A DNA stretch of 64,000 nucleotides, taken from NCBI GenBank assembly GCA_934541015.1, contig CAKTDC010000003.1:62001-126000 (forward strand), given 5' to 3'. This document shows, piece by piece, positions 45,774 to 55,297 of the stretch (position 1 is the first letter of the stretch; the number at the start of each line of letters is the position of its first letter). Made by a program: the position numbers and the translations under genes. This DNA comes from an uncultured Luteimonas sp. (GTDB lineage: Bacteria; Pseudomonadota; Gammaproteobacteria; Xanthomonadales; Xanthomonadaceae). The notes beneath the pieces were generated by a model. The model ran no database searches and was not told where the DNA came from. It saw only the letters and a program-made list of their open reading frames with translations.

Positions 45774-46658
45774 ATGAACACCACGACTGCCCTGCTCGCA
45801 CTGCTCGCCACGGCCTGCCTCCCGGCGCTGGCCGCCACGCCCATCGACGAAACCCGCCCGCTCGACCCGCGCGGCCGGCTGGAGGTCTCCAACGTCAAGG
45901 GCAGCATCGAGGTGCGGGCCTGGGACCGGCCGGAAGTGCGGATTTCCGGCAGCCTCGGCGACGGCGTCGAGCGCCTGGAGATCGACGGCAGCTCCGGCAA
46001 GCTGACGGTCAAGGTCCGCTACCCGCGCAACAGCCGCAGCACGGAACCGACCACCCTGGTGCTCGACGTGCCGCAGCGCGCCAGCGTCGATGTCGAAGGC
46101 GTGGCGGCGCGCATCGACGTGTCCGGGCTGGCCGGCGACCGGATCGAGGTCGAGAGCGTGAGCGGCGACGTCACCGTGGTCGGCGCCCCGCGCAAGGCCG
46201 ACATCAGCAGCGTCAGCGGCCAGCAGTCGCTCAACCTCAACAGCCGCGAGGTCGAGGCCGAGAGCGTGAGCGGCAACGTCCGCCTGCGCGGGCGCATCGA
46301 CGGTGCGGTCGACATCGAGACGGTCTCGGGCAACATCGAGGTCGACACCCGCGGCGAGCGCGCCCGCCGCTTCGAGGCGGCCAGCGTGTCCGGCGACATC
46401 CGCTACACCGGCGGCCTGGCCGACGGCGGCAGGATCGAGGTCGAGTCGGTCAGCGGCGACATCCTGCTGCGGCTGCCCGCCTCGCTGTCGGCGCGGGTGG
46501 CGGCCGAGAGCTTCAGCGGCAGCCTCTCGGCGCCGGCAGCCGCGATCCAGAAGCCCAAGTACGGGCCGGGATCAAGCTTCGAGCACCGCTACGGCAGCGG
46601 CGCGGGCGACATCCGCATCGAGAGCTTCTCCGGCGACCTGAAGCTGCAGCTCGACTGA
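45774..46658 (+). CDS. DUF4097 beta-strand-repeat protein, secreted
   Basis: A 294-residue protein with a Sec signal peptide (MNTTTALLALLATACLPALA) and a repetitive beta-structure. The unit (E/A)S(V/F)SG(D/N) followed by an alternating strand recurs seven times between residues 120 and 292 (VESVSGDVTV, AESVSGNVRL, IETVSGNIEV, ASVSGDIRY, VESVSGDILL, ESFSGSLS, ESFSGDLKL). This is the DUF4097/YvlB-like fold. Function unknown; such genes often follow ECF sigma/anti-sigma pairs, as here (38 bp gap). Confidence 0.82.
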   Translation: MNTTTALLALLATACLPALAATPIDETRPLDPRGRLEVSNVKGSIEVRAWDRPEVRISGSLGDGVERLEIDGSSGKLTVKVRYPRNSRSTEPTTLVLDVPQRASVDVEGVAARIDVSGLAGDRIEVESVSGDVTVVGAPRKADISSVSGQQSLNLNSREVEAESVSGNVRLRGRIDGAVDIETVSGNIEVDTRGERARRFEAASVSGDIRYTGGLADGGRIEVESVSGDILLRLPASLSARVAAESFSGSLSAPAAAIQKPKYGPGSSFEHRYGSGAGDIRIESFSGDLKLQLD

Positions 46659-46748
46659 CCGGTTCCACGCCCCGGCGACCCCATCGCCGGGGCAGTCGCC
46701 GGAGGCCCCGGCCCGCGCCATCCGCCCGGTGCGGGCACAATAGGGCCG

Positions 46749-48638
46749 ATGAGCCGCCCCTCCGACGCCGATTCCGACGACGCCAAGCCGCGTCGCGCCG
46801 ACAGCCGCCCCAGCCTGCGCGAACGCTTCCACGCGATGCGCAATCTCGGGCCCTTCCTGCGCCAGATCTGGGCCACCAGCCGCACCCTGACCCTGCTCAG
46901 TCTGGGCCTGCGCCTGATCCGCGCCTTCCTGCCGATCGCGATGCTCTACATCGGCAAGCTGATCATCGACGAGGCGATCCGCCTGGTCGGGCTGGACGTC
47001 GGCTTCGCGCGCCTCGGCGATGCCTGGGCCACCGGCGAGCTGCAGCCCCTGCTCTGGCTGCTGGCGCTGGAGTTCGGGCTGGCGATCTTCTCCGACCTGC
47101 TCGGCCGGCTGGTGAGCTATTCCGACGGCCAGCTTTCGGAACTGTTCACCAACGCCACCAGCATCCGCCTGATGGAGCACGCGGCGACCCTGGACCTGGA
47201 GGATTTCGAGGATCCGGAGCTGCAGGACAAGCTCGACCGCGCCCGCCGCCAGACCATGGGCCGGATGAGCCTGATGGGCCAGCTGTTCGGCCAGGCCCAG
47301 GACGCGATCACCGTGGTCAGCTTCGCCATCGGCCTGCTGGTCTACGCGCCGTGGCTGATCGTGCTGCTGGCGGTGGCGCTGATCCCGGCCTTCGTCGGCG
47401 AGTCGCACTTCAACGCGCTGGGCTATTCGCTCAACTTCCAGTGGACGCCCGAGCGCCGCCAGCTCGAATACGTGCGCCAGACCGGGGCCAGCGTGGAAAC
47501 GGCCAAGGAGGTGAAGATCTTCAACCTCCATCGCTTCCTGATCGACCGCTACCGCACCCTGGCCCACAAGTTCTACCTGGCCAACCGCGCGCTGGCCCGG
47601 CGGCGGGCGCTGTGGGGCACGCTCCTGGCCGCGCTGGGAACGCTGGGCTACTACGTGGCCTATGCCTACATCGCCTGGCGCACGGTGCGCGGCGATTTCA
47701 CCATCGGCGACCTGACCTTCCTGGCCGGCAGCTTCCGCCGCCTGCGCCAGCTGCTCGAAAGCCTGCTGATCGGTTTCTCGCAGGTGGCCGGGCAGGCGCT
47801 GTACCTGGACGACCTGTTCTCGTTTTTCGAGATCGAGCCGGAAATCACCTCGCCGGAGAATCCGGTGCCGTTCCCGGTGCCGATCCGGCAGGGCTTCGTG
47901 TTCGAGGACGTGGGCTTCCGCTATCCCGGCGCCGAGCGCTGGGCGGTGCGGCACCTGGATTTCGAACTGCGCGCCGGCGAGGTGCTGGCGCTGGTGGGCG
48001 AGAACGGCGCCGGCAAGACCACCCTGGTCAAGCTGCTGGCGCGGCTGTACGACCCGGACGAAGGCCGCATCCTGCTCGACGGGCGCGACCTGCGCGAGTA
48101 CGACATCGACGCGCTGCGCGCGAACATCGGCGTGATCTTCCAGGACTTCGTGCGCTACCACCTGACCGCGGGCGAGAACATCGGCGTCGGCCTGATCGAC
48201 CGGATGGAGGACCGCGCCCGGATCGAGGACGCGGCGCGCAGGGCGATGGCCGACGAGGTGATCGCCGAGCTGCCCGGCGGCTACGACCAGCTGATCGGCC
48301 GCCGCTTCAAGACCGGCGTCGACCTGTCCGGCGGGCAGTGGCAGAAGATCGCCATCGCCCGCGCCTACATGCGCGACGCGCAGGTGATGATCCTGGACGA
48401 ACCCACCGCCGCACTCGACGCGCGCAGCGAGTTCGAGGTGTTCCAGCGCTTCAAGGAGCTGTCCGACGACCGCACCGCGGTGCTGATCTCGCACCGCTTC
48501 TCCAGCGTGCGCATGGCCGACCGCATCCTGGTGCTGGCGGCGGGCAAGGTGGAGGCCAGCGGCACCCACGAGCAGCTGATGGCCCAGGGCGGTCGCTATG
48601 CGGAGCTGTTCGAGCTGCAGGCGGCGGGGTATCGCTGA
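46749..48638 (+). CDS. ABC exporter, fused membrane and ATPase domains (MsbA-like)
   Basis: A 629-residue half-transporter. A six-helix exporter domain fills residues 30-340; the ATPase domain has Walker A GENGAGKTTLVKLLA near 420, Q-loop IFQDFVRYH, signature VDLSGGQWQKIAIARA, Walker B VMILDEPTAALDA and the H-loop LISHRFSSV. The position 90 bp downstream of the DUF4097 gene suggests one stress-response transcription unit. Substrate unknown; a lipid or peptide is usual for this type. Confidence 0.9.
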   Translation: MSRPSDADSDDAKPRRADSRPSLRERFHAMRNLGPFLRQIWATSRTLTLLSLGLRLIRAFLPIAMLYIGKLIIDEAIRLVGLDVGFARLGDAWATGELQPLLWLLALEFGLAIFSDLLGRLVSYSDGQLSELFTNATSIRLMEHAATLDLEDFEDPELQDKLDRARRQTMGRMSLMGQLFGQAQDAITVVSFAIGLLVYAPWLIVLLAVALIPAFVGESHFNALGYSLNFQWTPERRQLEYVRQTGASVETAKEVKIFNLHRFLIDRYRTLAHKFYLANRALARRRALWGTLLAALGTLGYYVAYAYIAWRTVRGDFTIGDLTFLAGSFRRLRQLLESLLIGFSQVAGQALYLDDLFSFFEIEPEITSPENPVPFPVPIRQGFVFEDVGFRYPGAERWAVRHLDFELRAGEVLALVGENGAGKTTLVKLLARLYDPDEGRILLDGRDLREYDIDALRANIGVIFQDFVRYHLTAGENIGVGLIDRMEDRARIEDAARRAMADEVIAELPGGYDQLIGRRFKTGVDLSGGQWQKIAIARAYMRDAQVMILDEPTAALDARSEFEVFQRFKELSDDRTAVLISHRFSSVRMADRILVLAAGKVEASGTHEQLMAQGGRYAELFELQAAGYR

Positions 48639-48671
48639 GGCGGTCACGGGCCCCCGCCCCGGGCCATCCGA

Positions 48672-48677
48672 TATAAT
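48672..48677 (+). promoter_or_regulatory. -10 box of the ferredoxin reductase gene
   Basis: A perfect TATAAT 35 bp before the start codon, in a gap with otherwise GC-rich sequence. No TTGACA-like element lies 16-18 bp upstream, so either an activator is needed or the -35 is weak. Confidence 0.45.
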
Positions 48678-48711
48678 GAAGGGCTGTACTTCCGCCTCCC
48701 CCGGGCCCCGC

Positions 48712-49506
48712 ATGTCCTCTGCCTTCGGCACCGAAACGGTGCTCGACGTCCGCCACTGGACGGACGACTACTTCAGCTTCACCACCACCCGCGACGACGG
48801 ATTCCGTTTCGACAACGGCCAGTTCGTGATGATCGGGCTGATGGTCGAGGGCAAGCCGCTGATGCGTGCCTACTCCATCGCCAGCGCCAACTGGGAGGAG
48901 CAGCTGGAATTCTTCAGCATCAAGGTCGCCGCCGGCCCGCTGACCTCGCGGCTGCAGCACATCGGCCTGGGCGACCGGATCCTGATCGGCCGCAAGCCCA
49001 CCGGCACCCTGCTGATCAGCGACCTGCACCCGGGCCGCAACCTGTTCCTGCTCGGCACCGGCACCGGGCTGGCGCCGTGGCTGTCGATCATCAAGGATCC
49101 GGAGACCTACGAGCGCTTCGACAACGTGGTGCTGTGCCACGGCGTGCGCTCGGAGCGGGACCTGGCCTACCGCGACTACATCGTCGGCGAGCTGCCCCGG
49201 CACGAGTTTCTGGGCGAGCAGATCGCGGCGAAGCTGCGCTACTTCCCGGCGGTGAGCCGGGAGGCGTTCGACTACGAGGGCCGCGACCACCGCGGCCGCC
49301 TCACCGACATGCTCGACAGCGGCCGCATGACCGGCATCCTCGGCCTGCCGCCGATCGACCCGGAACACGACCGGATGATGATCTGCGGCAGCCCGGCGAT
49401 GCTGGCCGACTTCCGCCGCCTGCTCGACGCCCGCGGCTTCGCCCCGGCGCCGCGCATCGGCACCCCGGGGCAGTACGTGTTCGAGCGCGCCTTCGTCGAA
49501 AGGTGA
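48712..49506 (+). CDS. fpr: Ferredoxin--NADP+ reductase
   Basis: Transfers electrons between NADPH and ferredoxin/flavodoxin. A 264-residue FAD/NADP protein of the bacterial Fpr type. FAD-binding LMRAYSIASANWEEQLEFFSIKV and GPLTSRLQHIGLGD; NADP-binding LLGTGTGLAPWLSIIKDP; a GSPAMLADFRRLLDARGF segment; and a C-terminal aromatic tail (YVFERAFVER). The start MSSAFGTETVLDVRHWTDDYFSF fits the family. Confidence 0.94.
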   Translation: MSSAFGTETVLDVRHWTDDYFSFTTTRDDGFRFDNGQFVMIGLMVEGKPLMRAYSIASANWEEQLEFFSIKVAAGPLTSRLQHIGLGDRILIGRKPTGTLLISDLHPGRNLFLLGTGTGLAPWLSIIKDPETYERFDNVVLCHGVRSERDLAYRDYIVGELPRHEFLGEQIAAKLRYFPAVSREAFDYEGRDHRGRLTDMLDSGRMTGILGLPPIDPEHDRMMICGSPAMLADFRRLLDARGFAPAPRIGTPGQYVFERAFVER

Positions 49507-49549
49507 ACGGCCGGACTACAATGGGCCGGCATCCACACGGGAAGTCCAG

Positions 49550-49972
49550 ATGAAGATCCTCGTCACCGTCGACGGCAGCGACATCAGCTCCCGCGCGCTC
49601 AAGCAGGCCGTCAAGCTGGCCAAGCAGTTCGCCAGGCCCGCCAAGGTGGCCGTGCTGCACGTCGACCCGCCGGTGTTCCCCGGCGTGCAGCGCCGCATCG
49701 GCGTGGACGCGGTGCGCGCCTACCACGCCGACAACCACGAGTACGCGCTGTCCGCGGCGCGCAAGGCGCTCGGGCGCAGCAAGGCCGACGTCGAAGAGCT
49801 CACCGCGGTCGGCGAGATCGCCGAGACCATCCTCGAGGTCGCGCGCAAGCGCAAGATCGACCTGATCGTGATGGGTTCGCACGGCCGCGGCGCGGTCAAG
49901 GGCGTGCTGCTGGGCTCGGTCTCGTCCAAGGTCATCGCCCAGGCCGAGATTCCGGTGATGATCGTCCGCTGA
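49550..49972 (+). CDS. Universal stress protein, UspA family
   Basis: A 140-residue single Usp domain. N-terminus MKILVTVDGSDISSRALKQAVKLAKQ, and the ATP-binding signature GSHGRGAVKGVLLGSVSSKV (G-2x-G-9x-G-S), so it is of the ATP-binding type. 43 bp after fpr and preceded by a purine-rich site (GGGAAG). The 133 bp behind it hold nothing recognisable. Confidence 0.93.
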   Translation: MKILVTVDGSDISSRALKQAVKLAKQFARPAKVAVLHVDPPVFPGVQRRIGVDAVRAYHADNHEYALSAARKALGRSKADVEELTAVGEIAETILEVARKRKIDLIVMGSHGRGAVKGVLLGSVSSKVIAQAEIPVMIVR

Positions 49973-50105
49973 GCGGGCGCGTGCGGGCGGCCGCGGCCGG
50001 GCAGCGCCAGGCCGGGCGTCGAGATCCGTCGATCACCGCCTGCCGGGGCGACGACACCGGCGGCCCGGGCGTTCCCGGCGCCTGTCCGGCCCCGCCCCGC
50101 CGAAG

Positions 50106-50591
50106 TCAGGCCGCCAGCGCGGCCTCGATGTCGCCGCGCAGCGATTCCGGCGTGTCCGTGGGCGCATAGCGCGCGATCACCCGGCCGTCGCGGCCGGTCA
50201 GGAACTTGCTGAAGTTCCACTTGATCCCGGTGGTGCCGAGCACGCCGGGCTTTTCCTGCCTGAGCCATCGCCACAGCGGGTGGGCCGCCTCGCCGTTGAC
50301 GTCGACCTTGGCGAACATCGGGAAGTCGACCCCGTAGTTGAGCGAGCAGAACTCGCCGATTTCGGCCTCCGCGCCCGGCTCCTGCTGGCCGAACTGGTTG
50401 CAGGGGAAGCCCAGCACCACCAGCCCGCGCTCCCGGTAGTCTTCCCACAGCTGCTGCAGGCCCGCGTACTGGGGCGTGAACCCGCAGCGCGAGGCGACGT
50501 TGACCACCAGCAGGACCTTGCCGGCGTAGTCGGAGAGCGGCACCTCGCGCCCGTCCAGGGCGGTGGCGGAAAAGTCGTGGGCGAGGGTCAT
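50106..50591 (-). CDS. Glutathione peroxidase / thioredoxin peroxidase (BtuE type)
   Basis: Reduces hydroperoxides. A 161-residue thioredoxin-fold enzyme with the peroxidatic Cys in NVASRCGFTPQY, the conserved Gln/Trp of FPCNQFGQQEPG and IKWNFSKFL, and a second Cys in the CNQF loop. It is a Cys enzyme, not a selenoprotein. Bacterial members generally prefer thioredoxin. Confidence 0.94.
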   Translation of the reverse strand: MTLAHDFSATALDGREVPLSDYAGKVLLVVNVASRCGFTPQYAGLQQLWEDYRERGLVVLGFPCNQFGQQEPGAEAEIGEFCSLNYGVDFPMFAKVDVNGEAAHPLWRWLRQEKPGVLGTTGIKWNFSKFLTGRDGRVIARYAPTDTPESLRGDIEAALAA

Positions 50592-50724
50592 GCGGCGTCT
50601 CCTGCGGGCGGGCCGATTCTACCCGGCCGGGGGGCTTCGCCGCCCCCGCACGTGCCGAAGGTCACCCCCTTGGCTGCGCCCGGGATCGGCTACCCTTGGT
50701 GGTTTGTCCTCCGAGGATCCCCAG

Positions 50725-52923
50725 ATGATCAAGCACCCGCTCGCCGCCGCCCTCGCCATCGCGCTCGCCGGCACCCTCGCGACCACGGCCTGCACGAAGA
50801 CCTCGCCCCAGGACGGCGCCACCGCCGAGCAGTCCGAGGCCGGGAGCGAGCAGGCCAACCCGCTGATGGCCGAGAGCACGCTGCCGCTGCAGTACCCGCA
50901 GTTCGACCGGATCAAGGACGAGCACTTCGCCCCGGCGTTCGACGCCGGCATGGCCGAGGAGCTGCGGGAGATCGAGGCGATCGCGAACAACCCCGAGCCG
51001 GCGACCTTCGAGAACACCATCGTCGCGCTGGAAAACTCCGGCAAGCTGCTGTCGAAGGCGCGCCGCATCTTCGGCAACCTCAACGGCACCGACACCAACG
51101 ACGTGCGCAAGCAGATCAACAGCGACTACGCGCCGAAGTTCGCCGCGCACAACGACACGATCATGCTCAACCCCGCGCTGTTCGCGCGCGTGGAGGCGAT
51201 CCACGCCCAGCTGGGCGAGCTGGGGCTGGATGCGGAAAGCCAGCGCCTGGTCGAACGCCGCCATACCGACTTCGTGCGCGCCGGCGCCCAGCTGTCCGAC
51301 GCCGACAAGACCCGGCTGAAGGAGATCAACGCGCGCATGGCCGAGCTGGGCACGCAGTTCAGCAACAACGTGCTCGACGAGGTGAACGACTCGGCGGTGA
51401 TCGTCGACACGGCGGCCGAGCTCGAAGGCATGAGCCCGGCGCAGATCGCCAGCGCCGCCGAAGCGGCGAAGTCGCGCGGCCACGAGGGCAAGTACGCCAT
51501 CACCCTGCTCAACACCACCGGGCAGCCGCCGCTGCCGCAGCTCGACAACCGCGACGTCCGCCGCCGCGTGCACGAGGCCTCGGTCGCCCGCGGCAGCCGC
51601 GGCAACCAGTGGGACACCACCGGGATCGTGGCCGAAATGCTCAAGCTGCGCGACGACAAGGCCAAGCTGCTGGGCTTCGCCAACCACGCCGAGTTCGTGC
51701 TCGCCAACGAGACCGCCAGCACCATTTCCGCCGTGAACGGGATGCTGGGCAGGCTGGCGCCGGCCGCGGTGGCCAACGCCCGCCGCGAAGGCGCGGAGCT
51801 GCAGGCCATGATCGACCGCGAGCAGGCCGCGAAGGGCGAGCCGACCTTCCAGCTCGAGCCCTGGGACTGGGCCTACTACACCGAGAAGGTGCGCAAGGCC
51901 AAGTACGATTTCGACGACGGCCAGCTCAAGCCCTACTTCGAGATGATCAACGTGCTCGAGAACGGCGTGTTCTTCGCCGCCACCGAGCTGTACGGCATCA
52001 CCTTCAAGCCGCGCACCGACCTGCCCCGTTACCACCCCGACACCTGGACCTACGATGTCTTCGACAAGGACGGCGAGCAGCTGGCGATCTTCATCTTCGA
52101 CCCGTACGCGCGTCCGTCCAAGCGCGGCGGCGCGTGGATGAACTCCTACGTCAACCAGTCGGAGCTCGAAGGCACCCTGCCGGTCGTGGCCAACCACCAG
52201 AACATCCCCAAGCCGGCGGAGGGCGAGCCGGCGCTGCTGACCTGGGATGAAGTGACCACGATGTTCCACGAGTTCGGCCACGCCCTGCACGGCATGTTCT
52301 CGGACGTGAAGTACCCGTACTTCTACATGCGGGTGCCGCGCGATTTCGTCGAGTTCCCGTCGCAGGTCAACGAGATGTGGGCGGACTGGCCGTCGATCCT
52401 GGCCAACTACGCCAAGCACCACGAGACCGGCGAGCCGCTGCCGCAGGAGCTGCTGGACCGGAAGATGGCCTCGGCCACATTCAACGAGGGCTTCGCGACC
52501 ACCGAGTACCTGGGCGCGGCGATGCTCGACCAGTACCTGCACCAGTTGCCCACCGACCGCCTGCCCGCTGCGGGCGACGTGGTCGCGGCCGAAGCGGCCG
52601 GGCTCAAGGCCGCGGGTCTGGACTACGCCGCGGTGCCGCCGCGCTACCGCGCCCCCTACTTCAGCCACGTGTTCAGCGGCGCCAGCGGCTATTCGGCCGC
52701 CTATTACGCCTACATCTGGTCGGAAGTGCTCGACGCCAACACGGTGGACTGGATCAAGGCCAACGGCGGCCTCAAGCGCGAGAACGGCGACCGCCTGCGC
52801 GACACCCTGCTTTCCCGCGGCGGTGCGAAGGACGCCCGCGAGCTGTTCCGCGACTTCACCGGCAGCGAGCCGAAGATCGAGCCGCTGCTCAAGAAGCGCG
52901 GCCTGGACGGCGCGCCGCAGTAA
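50725..52923 (+). CDS. dcp: M3-family oligopeptidase / dipeptidyl carboxypeptidase, lipoprotein
   Basis: Zinc metallopeptidase that trims oligopeptides. A 732-residue M3 enzyme with HEFGH near residue 515 (FHEFGHALHGMFS), the downstream Glu in EFPSQVNEMW and the SGASGYSAAYYAYIWSEVLD region that distinguishes Dcp-type members. An N-terminal lipoprotein signal ends at LATTAC. It is therefore an envelope-anchored form, whereas E. coli Dcp has no lipobox. Followed by a strong terminator. Confidence 0.93.
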   Translation: MIKHPLAAALAIALAGTLATTACTKTSPQDGATAEQSEAGSEQANPLMAESTLPLQYPQFDRIKDEHFAPAFDAGMAEELREIEAIANNPEPATFENTIVALENSGKLLSKARRIFGNLNGTDTNDVRKQINSDYAPKFAAHNDTIMLNPALFARVEAIHAQLGELGLDAESQRLVERRHTDFVRAGAQLSDADKTRLKEINARMAELGTQFSNNVLDEVNDSAVIVDTAAELEGMSPAQIASAAEAAKSRGHEGKYAITLLNTTGQPPLPQLDNRDVRRRVHEASVARGSRGNQWDTTGIVAEMLKLRDDKAKLLGFANHAEFVLANETASTISAVNGMLGRLAPAAVANARREGAELQAMIDREQAAKGEPTFQLEPWDWAYYTEKVRKAKYDFDDGQLKPYFEMINVLENGVFFAATELYGITFKPRTDLPRYHPDTWTYDVFDKDGEQLAIFIFDPYARPSKRGGAWMNSYVNQSELEGTLPVVANHQNIPKPAEGEPALLTWDEVTTMFHEFGHALHGMFSDVKYPYFYMRVPRDFVEFPSQVNEMWADWPSILANYAKHHETGEPLPQELLDRKMASATFNEGFATTEYLGAAMLDQYLHQLPTDRLPAAGDVVAAEAAGLKAAGLDYAAVPPRYRAPYFSHVFSGASGYSAAYYAYIWSEVLDANTVDWIKANGGLKRENGDRLRDTLLSRGGAKDARELFRDFTGSEPKIEPLLKKRGLDGAPQ

Positions 52924-52947
52924 ACCTGCGACGCCCTGCCAGATCCG

Positions 52948-52979
52948 AAAAAGCCGCCGGCCAGACCGGCGGTTTTTTT
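52948..52979 (+). terminator. Terminator of the M3 peptidase gene
   Basis: AAAAAGCCGCCGG - ccaga - CCGGCGG - TTTTTTT: a GC-rich stem with A and T flanks that works on both strands. Its last T directly adjoins the palindromic element that starts at 52980. Confidence 0.9.
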
Positions 52980-53228
52980 GGTTCTTCTCCCAAGTGCGGG
53001 GGAATCGGCAAGAGCAGAGCTGGATCGGGGCTTACGGACAGAGGGTCGTCCCGGGCCGGGGATTGCTCCTCGGCTCGGTCAGCCCCGCTCCGCGGTCCGG
53101 CCCGGCGCAGCGCGCCGGGCTGGACCGCGGAGCGGGGCTGACCGAGCGAAGAGCGATCCCCGGCCGGCAGGGCGCGGCGTCTCTCCGACGGCCGAACTAG
53201 TAGTTCTCCCGCACTTGGGAGAAGAACC
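52980..53228. repeat. 249-bp palindromic element (copy A), MITE/REP-like
   Basis: Ends are perfect 21-bp inverted repeats (GGTTCTTCTCCCAAGTGC at the left, complement at 53208-53228). The centre (53074-53146) is a 34-bp inverted repeat with a single mismatch and a 5-nt loop, and the arms between also pair, so the whole element is one long imperfect palindrome. It encodes no protein. It sits between a T7 tract and a T6 tract, in the gap between convergent dcp and cfa. A second, shorter relative is at 55410-55567. Confidence 0.85.
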
Positions 53229-53249
53229 TTTTTTGTGGGCCCCACGAAC

Positions 53250-54365
53250 TCATCGCGGGGCGAGGTAGCCGCCGGGGACGCCTTCGGGTGAGTACACGAT
53301 CTGCCAGAGCTGGATCTGGCGGGCGCGGAAGCTGGCCATCGAGCCGGACAGGTAGTAGCGCCACATCCGGCGGAAGCGCTCGTCGTGCTGCGGCAGCGCA
53401 GGCCAGGCGCACTCGATGTTGTCGCGCCAGGCCTGCAGGGTCAGGTCGTAATCGGTGCCGAAGCCGTGCCAGTCCTCCATCACCAGCAGGCCCTCGCCCG
53501 CGACGGCGATCTGCGCGGCCGAGGGCAGCATCGAGTTGGGGAAAATGTAGCGCGCGATCCAGGGATCGGTGCGTCGCCTGGAGACATTGCTGCCGATGCA
53601 GTGCAGCAGGAACAGCCCATCCCCGGCCAGGCAACGGCGCACGGTTCCGAAGAAGTTCCGGTAGTTCTTCACCCCGACATGCTCGAACATGCCGATCGAG
53701 ACGATGCGGTCGAAACGCTGGCCGAGCGCGCGGTAGTCCTGCAGGCGGATTTCCACCGGCAGCCCGGCGCACAGGCGTTGCGCATGCCCGGCCTGCCGCT
53801 CCGAAATGGTGATGCCCACGCCGGACACGCCGTATCGCTCCGCCGCGAACTTCAGCATCTCGCCCCAGCCGCAGCCGATGTCGAGCAGGGTCATGCCCGG
53901 CCGCAGCCCGAGCTTGCGGCAGCACAGGTCGAGCTTGGCCTCCTGGGCCTCGTCCAGGTTCCGCGCATCGCGCCAGTAGCCGCAGCTGTAGACCAGCCGC
54001 CGGCCGAGCATCGCCGCGTAGAGGGCGTTGTCCAGATCGTAGTGGCGCCTGCCGACCTCGAAGCTGCGCCGGCCGCGCTGCAGGTTGATCAGCCGCGCCA
54101 GCAGCCCGTCAACGACATCGGCCGGTCCGTGCACGCGCTCGTGCAGCCGCGCCTGCAGCAACCGCAACAGCAGGCCGTCGAGCGAACCGGCGTCCCACCA
54201 GCCGTCCATGTACGACTCGCCCAGGCCAAGCGAACCCTGCGCCAGCACCCGGGCGGGGAAGCGGGCGTCGTTGATCCGCAGGTCCCACGGACGGTCGCCG
54301 TCGAGGCGGACGTCGGCGTCCTCCAGCAGCGCCTGCAGCCGGCGATGGAATCGATCGGTGGCCAT
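53250..54365 (-). CDS. cfa: Cyclopropane-fatty-acyl-phospholipid synthase
   Basis: Adds a methylene group from S-adenosylmethionine to unsaturated acyl chains of membrane phospholipids. 371 residues, close to E. coli Cfa. SAM-binding loop LLDIGCGWGEMLKFAAERYG, then ISERQAGHAQ, the catalytic-site region IVSIGMFEHVGVKNY, FLLHCIGSN and the substrate pocket YIFPNSMLPS. The N-terminal domain (LGLGESYMDGWWDAGSLDGLLLRLL) is complete. It converges with dcp across element A. Confidence 0.94.
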   Translation of the reverse strand: MATDRFHRRLQALLEDADVRLDGDRPWDLRINDARFPARVLAQGSLGLGESYMDGWWDAGSLDGLLLRLLQARLHERVHGPADVVDGLLARLINLQRGRRSFEVGRRHYDLDNALYAAMLGRRLVYSCGYWRDARNLDEAQEAKLDLCCRKLGLRPGMTLLDIGCGWGEMLKFAAERYGVSGVGITISERQAGHAQRLCAGLPVEIRLQDYRALGQRFDRIVSIGMFEHVGVKNYRNFFGTVRRCLAGDGLFLLHCIGSNVSRRRTDPWIARYIFPNSMLPSAAQIAVAGEGLLVMEDWHGFGTDYDLTLQAWRDNIECAWPALPQHDERFRRMWRYYLSGSMASFRARQIQLWQIVYSPEGVPGGYLAPR

Positions 54366-54472
54366 GGCGTCACGGGCGCCCCTAGCCGGGGGCCCGCAGC
54401 GAGTTTAGCGCGCCCGCCCGGGGCGGCCCACTGCGGGGCATCCCGGGCGCGATGCCGCAGCCTTGCGCGGGG

Positions 54473-55297
54473 CTATTGCCCGCCGGCGAACAGCTCGCGG
54501 TACTGCGGCGCCACGTGCGGCAGCAGCACGCTGGCCGGGACTTCGACCACCTGGTTGCCGTCCGAATAGGGCCCGACCTGGTAGGGCGGGAAGACGAAGC
54601 GCAGCGCCTGTATCCTGCCCCCGGCATCGAGTACGGGCTCGTACTGCGAGAAGTTCTCGCTTTCCGGCGTGGTGCCTTCGTCGATCATCCGCCCGGCGGT
54701 GCGCACGATCCGCTCGCGCTCGCCCGGTTCGAACTCGTCGGCGTCGATGCGCTGGGACAGCGCCGCGTGCAGTTGCTCGCGCACCTGCGCGGAGATGTCG
54801 CGCCAGGCGGCGTCGGCCGGGAACAGGTCGCCGATCGCCAGCGCCCGGTCCTGGTCGGGCAGCCAGACGAAGCGCGCCACCAGCGGGGCCGCGTGCGCGC
54901 CGCCGGTGAAGATGCTGCCGTCGGCGGCGATGGCGAGGATCCGCGGGGTGCCGACCACGGTGCTGAAGGCCAGCGACAGGTCGTAGGGCCCGCCACCGGC
55001 CTCGCCGCGCTCCTCCACCGCCTTCATCAGCTCGGCGCGCGCTTCCCCGGTATAGCGGTGGAGTTCGGCCGCCAGTCCGGGATGGCGGTTGGCCTCGGGC
55101 GGGTAGCTGATGCCGATGATGAAGCGCGGGTCGGTCTCCACCGTGTCCTTGAGCTCGGGCACGGGCTCGTCCTCTTCGAGCGGCTGCACCTCCTCGGCCG
55201 CCGCGGGGGATTGCGTCGCGGCCTGCGGCGACTGCGGCGCCTCCGGCCGGCAGGCCGCCAGCGCCAGCAGCGCCAGGCAGACAATCAGGTATCTCAT
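54473..55297 (-). CDS. Lipoprotein with DUF4163/DUF3298 (RsiV/PdaC-like) domains
   Basis: A 274-residue envelope lipoprotein: signal MRYLIVCLALLALAAC with lipobox LAAC, an acidic/Pro-rich linker (residues 20-45), then a DUF4163-like part (ISYPPEANRHPGLAAELHRY...YDLSLAFSTVVGTPRILAIAADGSIFTGGAHA) and a DUF3298-like part (FVFPPYQVGPYSDGNQVVEVP). The same fold in RsiV binds lysozyme; here no sigma factor is adjacent and the function is open. The ATG at 55297 fits the signal peptide; the longer frame does not. Confidence 0.82.
   Translation of the reverse strand: MRYLIVCLALLALAACRPEAPQSPQAATQSPAAAEEVQPLEEDEPVPELKDTVETDPRFIIGISYPPEANRHPGLAAELHRYTGEARAELMKAVEERGEAGGGPYDLSLAFSTVVGTPRILAIAADGSIFTGGAHAAPLVARFVWLPDQDRALAIGDLFPADAAWRDISAQVREQLHAALSQRIDADEFEPGERERIVRTAGRMIDEGTTPESENFSQYEPVLDAGGRIQALRFVFPPYQVGPYSDGNQVVEVPASVLLPHVAPQYRELFAGGQ

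Noticed and set aside
45774..46658. DNA tandem repeat in the DUF4097 gene
   Set aside because: The repetition is at protein level (ESVSGD units) with varied codons and spacing, a beta-repeat fold and not a DNA repeat.
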